NCBI RefSeq assembly: GCF_038396675.1
Contig: NC_088928.1
Span: 11,657,501 to 11,721,500 of the forward strand
Direction of reading: 5' to 3'
From: Hydra vulgaris
Lineage: Eukaryota; Cnidaria; Hydrozoa; Anthoathecata; Hydridae
Length of the DNA stretch: 64,000 nucleotides
In this document: piece by piece, positions 1 through 11,863 of the stretch
Position numbering within the stretch: position 1 is the first letter of the stretch
Layout of the letters: each line of letters opens with the position of its first letter
Translations under genes and position numbers: made by a program
Notes under the pieces: model-generated
Databases searched by the model: none
Seen by the model: only the letters and a program-made list of their open reading frames with translations
Told to the model about the DNA's origin: nothing

Positions 1-262
1 TTCATACATTTCACAATATTCAAAATATTTTACATTTTCCACAAATACTTTTTTGAGGGTTTGAGGCGTCCTAAAGGCTATAGAAAAAAGATTAAGTGCA
101 TTATAAAACAAACATTCTTTGCAACTTATGTATTCATATTGATTGCAAATGACTGAAAAAGATAATATACAATATTTCATTTTGAACGTTTTGCTAAACG
201 CTGGCGGACTGCGGCTTAAACTTGGCAACACTCCATTTAAAAACATTCGCATTTAACTTTGT

Positions 263-446
263 GCGGCCGTGGCGCAGTGGTTAGAGCACTAGCTGTATAA
301 GAGATCCAAGTTCAAAACGAGCGTTGGACATATTTACGCGTCACGGTAAGGAAGGAGGCGTGAACTTCCTGATTAAATGCACTTCCGCGGTGCTCTGTGA
401 CAAGACCGTTAGGACTTCTTGGGGCACCTAAAAATAAAAAAAAAAC
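263..446 (+). repeat. tRNA-derived SINE, copy 1
   Basis: The head looks like a tRNA gene: an A-box-like TGGCGCAGTGG at 269-279 and a B-box-like AGTTCAAAAC at about 309-318, the usual pol III internal promoter layout. It is followed by a tRNA-unrelated body and an A-rich tail (AAAAATAAAAAAAAAAC). The body words GGAGGCGTGAACTTCCT and GGTGCTCTGTGACAAGA recur in the copy at 761-930, so this is an interspersed repeat and not a single tRNA gene. The tRNA part does not fold as a complete cloverleaf by eye. Confidence 0.7.
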
Positions 447-760
447 TATGAACCAATGGCTACAAAAAACTTTATCTGATTGTTTGGTATTACTATCAAT
501 TTACATCAAAATATATTTTAAAGATAACTCATTTAGATGCAAAATGTCAAACTCCCACTAAAACGGAACCCCTAAAAACATTTTTAATTGTCTAATGTCT
601 TTCCCATTGTCTTTAAAAAGAATAAATCCCTCAAGCACTTGCTTAAAGATAGGAAGTTTTTAAAAAAAATTTATTAAATTAGTTTAATGCATTCATCTAC
701 AATGAATTTATTTAATTTATTTGCAGTTTTTGTTATTAACATCTTGGTAATCTTTTTGCA

Positions 761-930
761 GCTGTGGCGCTGTGAGAACCACTTTGGAACCAAGAAATTT
801 GAGGTTTAAGCTGGTTCAAGTTCTATAAGTGACATTGCTAAGGTAGGAGGCATGAACTTCCTAGAAAAATTATCTTACGCGGTGCTCTGCGATAAAATTG
901 TAAGGATTTTTGGGAGCACTTTAAGAACCA
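761..930 (+). repeat. tRNA-derived SINE, copy 2 (diverged)
   Basis: Shares the body of the SINE at 263-446: GTAGGAGGCATGAACTTCCT, then CGCGGTGCTCTGCGATAAAA and GGGAGCAC near the 3' end. The head keeps GCTGTGGCGC and a B-box-like GGTTCAAGTTC at about 813-823, but the A box is degraded. Same orientation as copy 1, about 500 bp downstream. An old copy with no apparent long A-tail. Confidence 0.6.
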
Positions 931-941
931 CATTTATTTAT

Positions 942-1013
942 GCAGGGGAGAGCGAGGCACTATAAAACCATTGGGTTGCCCTCATGGTATCATAGTGCCT
1001 CGCTCTCCCCTGC
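942..1013. repeat. Perfect 22-bp inverted repeat (72-nt hairpin)
   Basis: Arms 942-963 and 992-1013 are exact reverse complements (arm begins GCAGGGGAGAGCGAGGCACT) around a 28-nt loop. The arms are far more GC-rich than the surroundings. Complementarity stops sharply on both sides. Could be a tiny fold-back MITE or a hairpin RNA precursor; the sequence alone does not decide. Confidence 0.75.
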
Positions 1014-1019
1014 GTATAT

Positions 1020-1845
1020 CATATATCATGGTGCGTATTTTCTATTAGTAGGTATGGGGTAACTGGATGCAACATTTGTGGTGGCGTGGGACCTTAAAGC
1101 TGCAGAATAGTACTTCATTATGTCATAAACAATTCTAAAAATCATTCCTTTAATATTTACAGTCTATTTTTAAGAGATTTATGCAAATATTGTTCTAGGA
1201 GATCTAATTTCGATACAAAGCCATTTTTTATTGATGCCTAAGAATGACTATTTAAAACTATATACTAACTGGATTTCTGAAATGTAATTTGAACTAATGG
1301 ATGCATTATTTGGATTATAACTATTAATTTGTTTGTCTTTCAATAAAAATCTGTCTTTTCTCTAATTTTCATACTTTATTTACGTTTTAAATGATTTTTG
1401 TATAAAGGTGCCCCATCCATTGGGTACCTTGATATAAATTTATAATGTAACTTTAAATAGTCTCACAAGTTTAACCTGTCATATTTTGGTAACTATTAAA
1501 TTTTATTTCGTAGGTATAAATTTATTCAACAAGTTAAACGAATTACCAAAAAAAAAGGCGTATTTAAAGAATTGTTATGAAGCGAAAACCGAAGTGTATT
1601 ATAAAGTCCCACTCTCCGCTTTCTGAAAAACAGCAAAATAAATGTTAGATGAGTCAATTATTGGAAAAAAAGTCAATTTGTTTTTAGTTTTCTGAGTAAA
1701 TTCTGCATCATTTAGTGTAAAATTTATACATATTGTACAAATATTATGCATTTTATATAGAATTTAAGGACGATAAACCTAAACAATTTGACAATTTTTA
1801 GGCCTTTTATATAACCTCAAGTGAGTCGATGCAATAATTAGGGGT
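1020..1845. other. AT-rich non-coding stretch
   Basis: No ORF, repeat family or RNA gene that I recognise. Short A/T runs only. Confidence 0.5.
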
Positions 1846-1849
1846 GGGA

Positions 1850-1990
1850 GTTAAGGTTAATTTTAATCTAAAATTAGTCGACTAACTTTTTAGTTAACTA
1901 AAATTAGTCGACTAATATTTTAGTTAACTAAAATTACCCGAATAACTTTTTAGTTAACTAAAATTAATCGACTAACATTTAAGCTCAAAT
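1850..1990 (+). repeat. Tandem array of a TTAGTCGACTAA unit
   Basis: About four imperfect copies of a roughly 32-bp unit containing TTAGTCGACTAA and TTAGTTAACTAAAA. Upstream at about 1808 lies TATATAACCTCAAGTGAG, followed by TAGGGGTGGGA, which looks like a hAT-type end. The same unit, in the other orientation and with the same TATATAACCTCA neighbour, occurs at 25065-25290. Confidence 0.7.
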
Positions 1991-1999
1991 AAAATTGTT

Positions 2000-2735
2000 A
2001 TTAAAATAAATCGTTTTAAACAAAATTTGAATATTTTTATTTTTTCCCAGCTTGGAGATAAATGCCCATGAGATTGCTGCAACTGTTTAAAAACACCCAA
2101 TTGGCGCGGAATGCAAAAAAGACGCCATTTAGATATTTAAATTTGGTGCGTTTATTTACAGTCTAATTTATCTATTTTTTTATGTTCCGCGTTCTATAGG
2201 TGAAATAATAATAGCACATCATGAGTTCTCTTCCCTGGCCTATTGCAAGGGTGGAGTAAATATCCAATTTTCAACAAAAATTTCATCGATTTCAATTAAT
2301 TGCTTTCAACCCAATCTTCGCTTTTTACCCCCAAACACTGACCCCTCCTCCAAATTTATAACTACCCCAAAATCCGAAAATACACGCATAAAAAAAAGGA
2401 ATAGTAACCGAAAAAATAAAGCAAAATATAGTTGGCAAAAAATACTCTAAAATATGAAATACAGAAAAAATGCAGTAGACACATTTGGTATTCTACTACT
2501 TTTTACTTACAACTTTTTCTGTTAATTTTAAAAATAATAAATGAGTAATCAATAAGTCCTATCCCTCTATTAACTTTCCCTTAATCTATTGAAATCTTAA
2601 CGTAACCACCACAACAATTAAAGTACACAATCTATGAATATTTATTGTTGTGTCTTCTCCGCCGACTATTATAACCACAACACACTGCAATGCGGCAGGC
2701 AGGGCCGTACCGAAAGACGAATACGTGCTACTAAG
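2000..2735. other. Non-coding stretch before the LINE
   Basis: AT-rich with C-rich patches (about 2315-2350). No recognisable gene. The short open frame starting at 2634 has no family resemblance until about 2739, where LINE homology begins. Confidence 0.45.
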
Positions 2736-2738
2736 AAA

Positions 2739-4785
2739 GCAAAATTTAAATTATACGATTTGGCATTTCCAATAAAAAAAATAGTTATAAATTTAAAATC
2801 ACTTTTAAGCCCTTGGATGACCAAAGATTTACTTAAATCATCTAAGAGAAAATAAAAACTTTATGAAAAATATCTAAAACATAAATCATTTACAAATGAA
2901 ATAAATTGCAAAAATTATAAAAGTTTATTTGAAAAAATAAAGAAACACTCTAAAAGAATTTATTATGCTAAGATGCTAAAAAAAACACAAGGAAACACTC
3001 AAAAAACCTGGAATGTGATTAACCAGATAATTGGTAAAAAAAGATGTTCTAACAATAATTTGCCACAAAAACTTATAATTGATGGGGAAATGATCAGTAA
3101 TCAAGAAACCATCGTTGAAAAGCTCAACGACTATTTCCTTGAAGTTGGCCCAAATTTAGCAGATAAAATCCCAAAAAACACCACAAATTTCAAATCCTAT
3201 ATAAAACTAACCAATATATCTATGAAAGAAGTTAGTTTAAATATAACAGAGGTGCGTAATGCGTTCAATAGTCTGAAAAATAATAAATCCGCTGGCATTG
3301 ATCAAATTAGCGTGAACGTAGTTATAGCAATCTTCGATATCATAGAACCATCTTTGTTTCATATTTTTAACCTTTCAATACAATCCGGTATTGTACCGGA
3401 GAAATTAAAAATTGCTAAAATATCACCTATTTTTAAAACTGGCGATAACACAATTATGTCAAATTATAGACCTATTTCTGTCTTACCATGCTTTTCAAAA
3501 TAGTTAGAACGTATTATGTATGATAGGCTTTATAAATATTTAACCAAAAACAAAATACTGTATAATAAACAATTTGGATTCAAAAAAAAACATTTAACGG
3601 ATCATGCAGTAATCGATTTAATAAATTATATGTCCGATGGGTTCAATAATGATTGTTATACACTAGGAGTTTTTATTGATCTGTCAAAAGCATTTGACAC
3701 AGTTGACCATGACATACTTATAGAAAAACTAGAACTCTATGGAGTATTAAACAATAACCTACTCTGGTTTAAAAATTACCTGTCAAACAGGAAACAATAC
3801 ATAGTGTATAAAGAAAATGAAACAGGAAACAAAGTTATAACTTGTGATGTTCCCCAGGGATCCATCCTAGGACCACTATTATTCTTGTTGTACATTAACG
3901 ATTTATATTTAGCTTCAAAGACTTTAAATCTTATTTTGTTTGCTTACGACTCTAATATAAAAGATCTTTTTAAAATATTTAATAAAAACTAATAAAAGTT
4001 AATGATTGGATTACTTGTAATAAACTTTCATTAAATGTACTGAAAACTAAATTTTTGTTGTTTCATAAACCTAGTAAGAGTGATCACCTCCCTCTAAAAT
4101 TACTCAATCTCTTTATGAATAATTCAGTTATTAAAAGAGAATCAAATGTAAACTTCCTGGGGATAATATTAGATCAAAATATATCATGGAAATCTCATAT
4201 TAAATCTATTGAAAATAAAATTTCCAAAAATATTTCTGTTCTATATAGAGTTAAACCATTTCTTAATATCAAGTCTTTAAAAATTATATATTTTCATTTA
4301 TCCATAGTTATCTATCCTATTGCAATATTGCATGGGGAAGTAGCAACTATGGAAAGCTTAAAAAAATTTATAGTAAACAAAAAATTGCATGCAAAATTAT
4401 TTTTGGCGTTAAGAGAACTGCTCATGGAGAGCCTTTCTTAATGGAACTTAATGCACTCAATGTTTATAAACTTAATATATATCAAGTTATGCTGTTCATG
4501 TTTAAATCTAAACATGGTTTGTCGCCTAATATATTTCACTCTTACTTTACTAAAATTTCTCATAAGTACCCCACAAATTTTTCAAATGTTAATTTTGTAG
4601 TTCCAAGATTCTATTTCAAACTCAGTTTATTCCAAATTCAATATCGTGGAGCATTTCTATGGAATGAATTTTTTCAAAAAATTAATAAAAATAACATTCT
4701 TCAAAACATATCTTTTGAACAATTCAAAATAGTATGTAAACGTTTCTTATTAGGAAAAAATTTCGATCTAAAATATTTATTTTAA
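2739..4785 (+). pseudogene. 5'-truncated non-LTR retrotransposon (CR1/Jockey-like), reverse transcriptase
   Basis: Would encode the linker and reverse transcriptase of a LINE; the endonuclease part is missing, so the copy is 5'-truncated. RT landmarks in order: NNKSAGIDQIS (about 3277), SNYRPISVLPC (3460), FIDLSKAFDTVDHDIL (3670), PQGSILGPLL (3850), then FAYDS at about 3940 where the catalytic F/YADD box is expected, so the first catalytic Asp is lost. The C-terminal YRGAFLWNE region is at 4645. Damage: nonsense codons at 2853 (TAA) and 3501 (TAG) within one frame, a deletion and frameshift at about 3945-3995, and another frameshift near 4305. The last part (4429-4785) is in a third frame. 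A related 3' fragment lies on the minus strand at 11113-11863. Clearly dead. Confidence 0.9.
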
Positions 4786-4986
4786 AATTTGATTATAAAA
4801 TAATAAAAAAGTATATAAACTGAATAGGGGTTCATCTACTTTTTTTTTTGTGTGTGAAAAAGTCATAACTTATTTATTTTTGATCTTCTGACTTTAATTT
4901 TTCATTTAAATATTTTGTTATTGTAAACTTATGCTATTTTAATATCTTATTATTAGTTTTATAATATCTTTGTAGAAATGTGTATT

Positions 4987-5132
<146 letters not shown>

Positions 5133-5189
5133 CATATACTTTTTTGTTTAAAGTTTTTAAATTGTAATATTAACTGACGGCTTCTATGT

Positions 5190-5318
5190 TAACGGGGCTC
5201 GGTGATAAGACAGTATGTCTTCTTCTTGCTCCGGCCATTTATTACATATGTAAACGATTTTTCTCATTGTAAATAGTATTATACGGCAAAATAGAAATAA
5301 AATAAAAAAAATAAAAAA
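5190..5318 (+). repeat. Conserved 3' tail of the CR1-like LINE
   Basis: GGGGCTCGGTGATAAGACA and TCTTCTTCTTGCTCCGGCCA are followed about 60 nt later by TACGGCAAAA and an A-rich AAATAAAAAAAATAAA end. Matching tails occur at 10490-10605 (minus), 51178-51300 and 56378-56470. This is the element terminus that the RT would recognise for priming. Confidence 0.8.
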
Positions 5319-5735
5319 AATTTACTAATGAAGGGTTTTTTTTAGATGCCAAATTTCAGTTTTGAATTTCAGCACCCACCTCCACCACCTCGTTGGTTCG
5401 ACCCTGTAGGCTGGCGAGAGTATTAACATAATCCCAGAATAAAATCGTTTATAGGTTATTATGTGAACATTTTTATTGCTTTCAGAGTAGAGTTGTTTGT
5501 CGGTTGGCGAGACTTGCAAAATTTACAAAGAATACTTGGTATTCGTATTTAAGAATGCAATTTCCGCAATTTAAACCTGTAGAATAACTAAAATATTTTA
5601 TTAAGTAGCTGCGGTTGCTTTTTAAATAAGAAAATTGTTTATTACATTTTAATTACTTGAAAAACGCAATGTGTAATCTATAATTTTTAAATACTTGTTT
5701 GTTTTTTGTTAGAAAAAAAAAAGAAGGAATATTAT

Positions 5736-6323
5736 CAGTGGTGTACACTGGATTTTTAGATGTTTGAGTTTTGACACTTACAGGTATTGTGCAAACTTCA
5801 AACTTTTGTATGTTTATGCTTATATCAAAAAAGAATGTTTTGCAAAGAATTCGGGTGATTGGAGCTTGGGAACAAAAAAACCCTAATTTTTGGGCCCACC
5901 CGGCCCTTAAAGTGGGAGCAACGGAGTTTGTAAAATATTTTCTTTACTATTTTTTATCTAAACTCATATTCATCAACAAATTTTAAGTTTCAATGTTTAC
6001 AGCCCCTTCAAATTGAGGGGGTTTAAAACTTTATTTGGTCATAGTTTTTGAAAAATAAAAGATTATTGCATGAAATTTGAACTTTGTTGATGAATATAAA
6101 TTTAGAAAAAATAGTAAAGAAAACATTTTATAAACTCTTTGCTCCCACGTTAAGGGCCGGGTGGGCCCAAAAATTAGGGTTTTTTGTTCCCAAGCTCCAA
6201 TCACCCGAATTCTTTGCAAAACATTCTTTTTTGAAACAAGCATAAACATACAAAAGTTTGGAGTTTGCACAATGCCTGTAAGTGTCAAAACTCGAACATC
6301 TAAAAATCCAGTGTACACTACTG
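5736..6323. mobile_element. Fold-back DNA element with about 250-bp inverted arms
   Basis: The left arm from 5736 (CAGTGGTGTACACTGG) is the near-exact reverse complement of the right arm ending at 6323 (CCAGTGTACACTACTG). The arms include GGGCCCACCCGGCCCTTAA and its complement. The ends resemble hAT ends (CAGNG). ATTAT abuts both ends, but a clean 8-bp TSD is not visible. The open frames inside are mirror images of each other and not genes. Partial relatives lie at about 12090-12235, 51520-51945 and 61395-61760. Confidence 0.85.
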
Positions 6324-6329
6324 ATTATA

Positions 6330-6440
6330 TTAAAAATAAAAATTATTATAATTATTATAAATAAAAATAAAAATTATTATAAATAAAATTATTATAAATA
6401 AAAATAAAAATTATTATAATTATTATAAATAAAAATAAGT
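6330..6440. repeat. Simple repeat (AATAAAAATTATTAT)n
   Basis: Repeated AATAAAAATTATTAT words directly after the fold-back element. Confidence 0.8.
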
Positions 6441-7805
6441 TTTTTTATACACCCATTAATCTCAAAAAATTACTATTTATTTAATGGAATAAATATCTAT
6501 AAAAACGATTTCTTTTTAAAAATTTAAACTATTATTTTCAAAACCACACCTCTATGAGAAAGTTTAACAACAATATCACGTTATTTTCCGTTAAAATATG
6601 GTAGCGTTATTGTTTTTATCAAAGTCGTTTTCACTTAAATGATCACAACTTTTAGCCCCAATCGAATAACTGTGATCGGAGTATATTACTTTTCTTTTAA
6701 ATACTCGGACTATTCCGGCCATTTTTTACACAAACTACGTCATTTTCTATAAAGAACCGGTAAACAAATAAATAACAAAAGATGCGTTTTACGAACTTTG
6801 AAAAAAGTTCTAAGACGAACAAAGTTCTTTGGAATGCTTAAGTTAATGCGTAAACAATTTTTTTTGGGTCCAAAAAATTCATAAAAACGCAATATCTCTT
6901 ATACGCATGCACAAAACTCTACGAAGCTGCTGTAACAGATTAAATAGTAAATTAAGATAATCCACGTAACTTCTAGTATTTCTGATGAAAGGCTCTTTTA
7001 CTTGTAGCCTAGTAAAACACTTTATTATGTATATATGGCTACCACATACCGAAAAGAATCTGGCAACCCTGGCCATGTGGTGGACCAAAGTAAAACAAAA
7101 AATTCAAACATGACATTTTATTACACTATATTGTACCATAATGATGTAGCTTTTATGAAATCTATAGATATTTTTATATTAATTATGGGTTTGCATTTTA
7201 AGCTGTTGATTTCACGGTAGTTTAATATTAAACAATCGCGGCATTTTATATTGCGCACGCGCAACTTTTTTCAAAAAAAGACATCGTTATTTCGCTTTTA
7301 TTTAGTAACTTTTTTTAACCATATCCTAAAAATGTAGCCTATAGCTTTACTATAAAGATGTATAATAAATAACCCATTATTTATTTAAATATGGCCATGG
7401 AGAATGTATTTTTTAATCTAATCTAACATTTAAATCTTTAAATTTTAGTATCTCTAAATACGCGGAAATTTGATTTTATGGCTATGTATACTACTGTATA
7501 CTGGATAATTAAGCGCTTATTTAAATTTTTAGGCTTTATATATTATATTTATATTATATATTTTAATACTAGAAGAGTTTATCTTTATATTAAAAAAAAA
7601 TTAGACTTTGGTTACTTTTTTAAGTTTAAAAGCAGTGTACATAAAGTCCTATTATTTGGCTATAGATAAATATAAAAATGAGTCTCATATAACAAAACTA
7701 AAAAAACTATGAAAAAATCTTGGAAATCGTGGTGTTCTTTTAACAAACCATGTAAATAGAATGGAATTGCTTTTTTTTATACGAATTGACTAGGACGACC
7801 CAAAG
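6441..7805. other. AT-rich non-coding stretch
   Basis: Short open frames here have no recognisable composition or motif. No repeat family identified. Confidence 0.45.
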
Positions 7806-9362
7806 ATGCACCCATATATGTTTTACAGATGCTATTCAATAATGAGAAACATAGAAAAAGGTTCAAATTCTAATCTTAAATTAAGAACCTGGATTAGCAA
7901 TTGCAAGAAATGTGAATGTGTCTGCTTCAAAGTAAATAAAGGAAGGAAACCAAAGAAAACTGTAAAGGGAAGGCTCTTGTCCGCATGTACACTTTGTGAC
8001 TGTTATGTTTGTAATGGTATTATGTATAAACCAGTTATTTTAATATACTGTCTGCATTGATTTTGTGCACCATGTATATTACCACTTATCAATAATAAAC
8101 TATTATCTAAAACAAAATGCCCTAAATGCTCATTATCAATTTTAATTCATGGATTAACCACCTCTTGCAATGTTATTGAAATGATAAATAATATTCAAGA
8201 AGAATGTAAGCAATATTGTGGTAAATTATTTAAAGAGTCACCATTGTCATAACATATGAATTATCAAAAAATTTATCAGACTCCAATACTAATTTCCTCA
8301 AACTTGTCAACATCATCATCACAAATAAGTCTTTCAGATATATTTGCATTAAATTCAAAAAGTGTTATCACAAAGGATATTAATGCTGTTGTAATTCATG
8401 TTATTCAATAAAATATGTTGCAAACATTTGGCAGTAAACAACCAAACATTTGACTGTGAAGAGTTTAACAATTATATTTGGAAGCAACGTCAAATAAAAC
8501 AACTTCAAATAAGTAATCAGGATCTTGAAGATAAAACACATATCATAACAGAAGCACTTAAAACTCACATATTATCTCACCCTGAAAATAAAGAATATAT
8601 TAAGTTAGTATTTGAACCACGCATAATTCACTTTAATAAGAAAAAAAAAAGGAAAACTAAAAATATAAATCATAAATAATACCTTTTGTTCGGATCCCAA
8701 TAGATATGTGATTTCTAATATTCTATGTTTTGGTTTTTTTTATTTATATAATGAGTTTATTTTGTATTTATATGAGAATCAATCGCAATATTTATATTCA
8801 TAGAACTCAAACTGAAAATAAATAAAGAAACTGACCATGTAAAGATGTCATTTGGTCTACTAGTAAATAAACTCGACGAGGTATTAAAATTGTTAGGAGT
8901 GCAAAGACAAGCATACTATGGGAAAAGTTTTGTTGGTAACCATGTTAAAAAAATGTTAAAGATAAACTAATCATATAGTTCTTGAATATAAATTAGTGTA
9001 TTCGTTTATTCTAAATAAAAAAAAAGTATATTTAAACAGCTATGGTCAGTATGTATTTGTTTATATGTATATGTATATCTAATATATATATATGAAAAAA
9101 GTGTAAATTGAAAGTGTAATTTAACATATATAATTTTTATTTTTATTTAAAAAACTATAACTTTATTTAAAAAACATTATTAAAAGTATCTTCAAAACTA
9201 TGCAACACAATACCAAAGTATCAAGTTCAACTTGATACAAAGAAAATTTTGAACTTTGTCAGAAATTTAAAGTCCTATTTAATAAGTTTGGGATTTGCCG
9301 CAAGCTTATTAACTCCTGCAAGCAGTTAAACAAAGAAAACATTCAAAATCTTGGTATGACAT

Positions 9363-9411
<49 letters not shown>

Positions 9412-9746
9412 CATTATCATTATATATTCACAGAAAATCAAATTGAAGATTTTATGAAATACTTCCGTGATAGTTGGCCAAATGATTCAATTACACCTAA
9501 GCTTCATATGCTGGAATATCATGCATCTTTCATTAGGAAATGGGAGTAAGACTTGGTACTTATGGAGAACAGGGTGCAGAGAGTATTCATACTGAATTCA
9601 ACAGCATGAAGAGTACCAACTGGCACATGAAAGGAACACGTAAACTCAAAAGTATAATGGATGAGCACGTCATAAATAACCACCCACCTGTAAAACAATA
9701 CCAACAAAAAGCTCTGCCTAAGAAGAGAAAAATTGCAGATACTTAA
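7806..9746 (+). pseudogene. Broken RING-finger / RAG1-Transib-like gene
   Basis: Pieces of one protein lie in order. 7806-8252 encodes a basic Cys-rich segment (NCKKCECVCF) and then a C3HC4 RING pattern: CDCYVC, YCLH-stop-FCAPC, KCPKC. The TGA at 8058-8060 sits where RING proteins often have Leu or Trp. About 8820-8969 encodes LLGVQRQAYYGKSFVGNHV. About 9242-9353 encodes CQKFKVLFNKFGICRKL. 9434-9746 encodes TPKLHMLEYHASFIRKW, then GEQGAESIH and a Lys-rich end. A RING followed by such a C-terminal region recalls RAG1, where the last catalytic Glu lies in a SEGNESGNK motif; here GEQGAESIH would be its counterpart. Damage: the TGA, a one-base loss in the G run at 9542-9544, and no recognisable middle part with the first two catalytic Asp. 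The family call is an inference. An unrelated RING-containing transposon protein is possible. Confidence 0.5.
9354..9433 (+). other. Inferred 80-bp intron carrying a (TTA)n microsatellite
   Basis: The donor CTTG/GTATGA and the acceptor TATATTCACAG/AAAATC join two reading frames (frame 2 to frame 1) without a stop, giving IQNL-E-NQIEDF. The intron is mostly (TAT)n at 9362-9408. This shows that the frame change here is splicing and not decay. Confidence 0.65.
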
Positions 9747-9749
9747 AAT

Positions 9750-10460
9750 AATTTTATGAAACATTGGAAAATGGTTTTCACATATTTCAAATGGGTTTTT
9801 AGAATATAAGTGGCAGTGTTTTAACGTAAATATTACTTATGTCAGTATTTTTAAACCTTCAAATAAAAAGAAAACTTATCAATTTTTAAAAGCATTAAAT
9901 TATAACAAAATAATGTAACCCAGTTATAATTTTAGTTTTAAATGATTCACACACTACTATATTTTCAAAAAAAAACTTAAGGTAATGACTTAAAAATGTG
10001 CAACTCTAAAATATTGACCATAATGTAAGCACAGGTTAAACTTTCCCAGAAAAACAACAAAGTTTCACTTTAGTCCCACATCTTTTCTCCTCCTAAAGTT
10101 ATTTAAATGATAGCTTTGGTAAAACCTACCATACCTAAAATTTTGTTTTTACATAAGTTCTTGGAGATAATTTAGCATTATCTACAAATAATTAAACTTT
10201 GAGGTGTATACAATTTTAGTAAGAAATCCCTTTTTAATTGCGATCGTTTCTGTTTACAAACGTTTGAACAAAATATGACTTATGCGCGTGTTAAAAGTCC
10301 ATTACTAAACCACCTTGATTTAAATCAAGTTTTTTTTTTCAAAAAAACTCAAGATTATTTTTTGTGTTACAAAGAAGCATAAAATACTTAATGATTTTAA
10401 ACCTCTCCTTTTATTGCAAAGTTAAATTAATTCATTATTTCATTATCTTTCATTTTCATT
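9750..10460. other. AT-rich non-coding stretch
   Basis: No gene seen. TTGATTTAAATCAAG at about 10317 resembles the GATTTAAATC words clustered at 45640-45720. A TCATTATCTTTCATT-like simple repeat lies at 10425-10475. Confidence 0.45.
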
Positions 10461-10489
10461 AATTCATTATCTTTTTTTTTTTGTTTTTT

Positions 10490-10605
10490 TTTTGTTTTGC
10501 CGTTAAATAATACATACAGTTTCGAAGCACATAAATAAAAATAAATATTGGCAGGGCAAGAAGAAGACTAATTTAGCCTTATCACCGAGCCCTATTCTCA
10601 CGTAT
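10490..10605 (-). repeat. CR1-like LINE 3' tail (minus strand)
   Basis: On the minus strand: GGGCTCGGTGATAAGGC, then TCTTCTTCTTGCCCTGCC, later TTAACGGCAAAA and an A-rich end. Same tail as at 5190-5318. It is the 3' end of the LINE fragment at 11113-11863. Confidence 0.8.
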
Positions 10606-11112
10606 TTACAAAAACCGTAATATTTAAATATCTATAGTTAACAAACTATTTATAAAAAAAAAAAAAATAAAAGTAAAAAAGTAAAATAGATAACAATTCC
10701 TTATCATTTAAAGAAAAACTTAAAAAATAAAACTTTAAGGAAAGATTAAGATCATTTTTCAGAATAAGAAAAAATAAATAAGATATTATCATTTATTTAA
10801 AAATTAAAAATTTAAAGTAAGATTTAAAAATAAAAAGTAAATAAATTAATATACACCATAGAAATAACAAAAATAAATTAGTCAACTTCATAGAAATAAC
10901 GTAAATAAATTAGCAAACGTCATAGAGGTAATACCATAATTAAGATAATTAAAAAAAAAAAAAAAATGTTGATACACTCAGTGACATAATTTTGTATTAA
11001 TTATTTTATGTATTTGAGTTTTAATTAAAAAAAACATTTAAAATCGGATATATTAAAATCCATAAGTAAGAATGCTTGTTTTGATACATTTTTAAACTGC
11101 TCTATACTAGTT

Positions 11113-11863
11113 TTATGTGTATTTACAATTTTGGGAAACATTTAGGGTCCACAAGTAGGGTCCACGATAAAGAACTGAATTTGAAGTTAGTTTTGAATTA
11201 TATTTTGGGACAACAAAGTTGTTACTTGAAAATTTTGTTGGATATTTATTAACTATTTTGTCAAAATAGGATTGAAATATTTTAGGAGATAATCCTAAAT
11301 TTGTTTTATACATGAACATTAAAACTTGGTGTAAGTTGATTTTATATATTTTAATGCTCCAAGTATACGCAGAAGAGGCTCACAAGGTAGTGTTCTATTA
11401 GCTTCAAAAATTATTCTGCACGCGTTTTTTTGTTTACAGTACAATTTTTTAATTTTGTATGGTTTGTACTTGCCCATGCAATATTGCAGTAAGTTAAATA
11501 ACAATGAATAAAAGAGAAATATAAACTTTTCAAAGAACTACTGCTTAAAAATGGTTTAGCCCTATATATCATTGCTAAATTTTTTGATATTTTATTTTCA
11601 ATACTCTAACGTAAATGTTCGTCTAAGATTACGCCTAGAAAGTTTACTGAGTTTTCTCTTTTAATGTTGGTGTTATTGATTATTAGATTAGGCAATTTGA
11701 TGGGAATCTTTTTTGATTTATTAACTTTGTGGAACAAAATAAATTTGGTTTTATCCACATTTAGAGAAAGTCTATTACTTTTGAACCACTCATTAACTTT
11801 CAATAATTGTTCGTTTGTTGTTTCAAATAGTGTATTAATATCACTGTGGGAGTAATCTTTCAA
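11113..11863 (-). pseudogene. LINE reverse transcriptase C-terminal fragment (CR1/Jockey-like)
   Basis: Three minus-strand pieces follow the RT thumb and C-terminal region of the LINE at 2739-4785: 11863-11606 (NEWFKSNRLSLNVDKTKF, then NFLGVILDEH), 11504-11319 (CRIIFEANRTLPCEPLL) and 11319-11113 (NLGLSPKIFQSYFDKI, then VLYRGPYLW). Catalytic palm motifs are absent because the copy is 5'-truncated. The frames are broken between the pieces. The 3' tail follows at 10605-10490. Confidence 0.85.

Noticed and set aside
263..330. Functional tRNA gene
   Set aside because: A and B boxes are present but the acceptor and anticodon arms do not pair well, and the sequence continues into a repeat body shared with 761-930.
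5771..6364. Matching ORFs on plus and minus strands at 5771-5986 and 6318-6031
   Set aside because: They are the two arms of one fold-back element, so the same peptide appears in mirror orientation.
7478..7669. Tyr/Ile-rich ORF as a small membrane protein
   Set aside because: Composition follows the AT-rich DNA; no start context or homology pattern.
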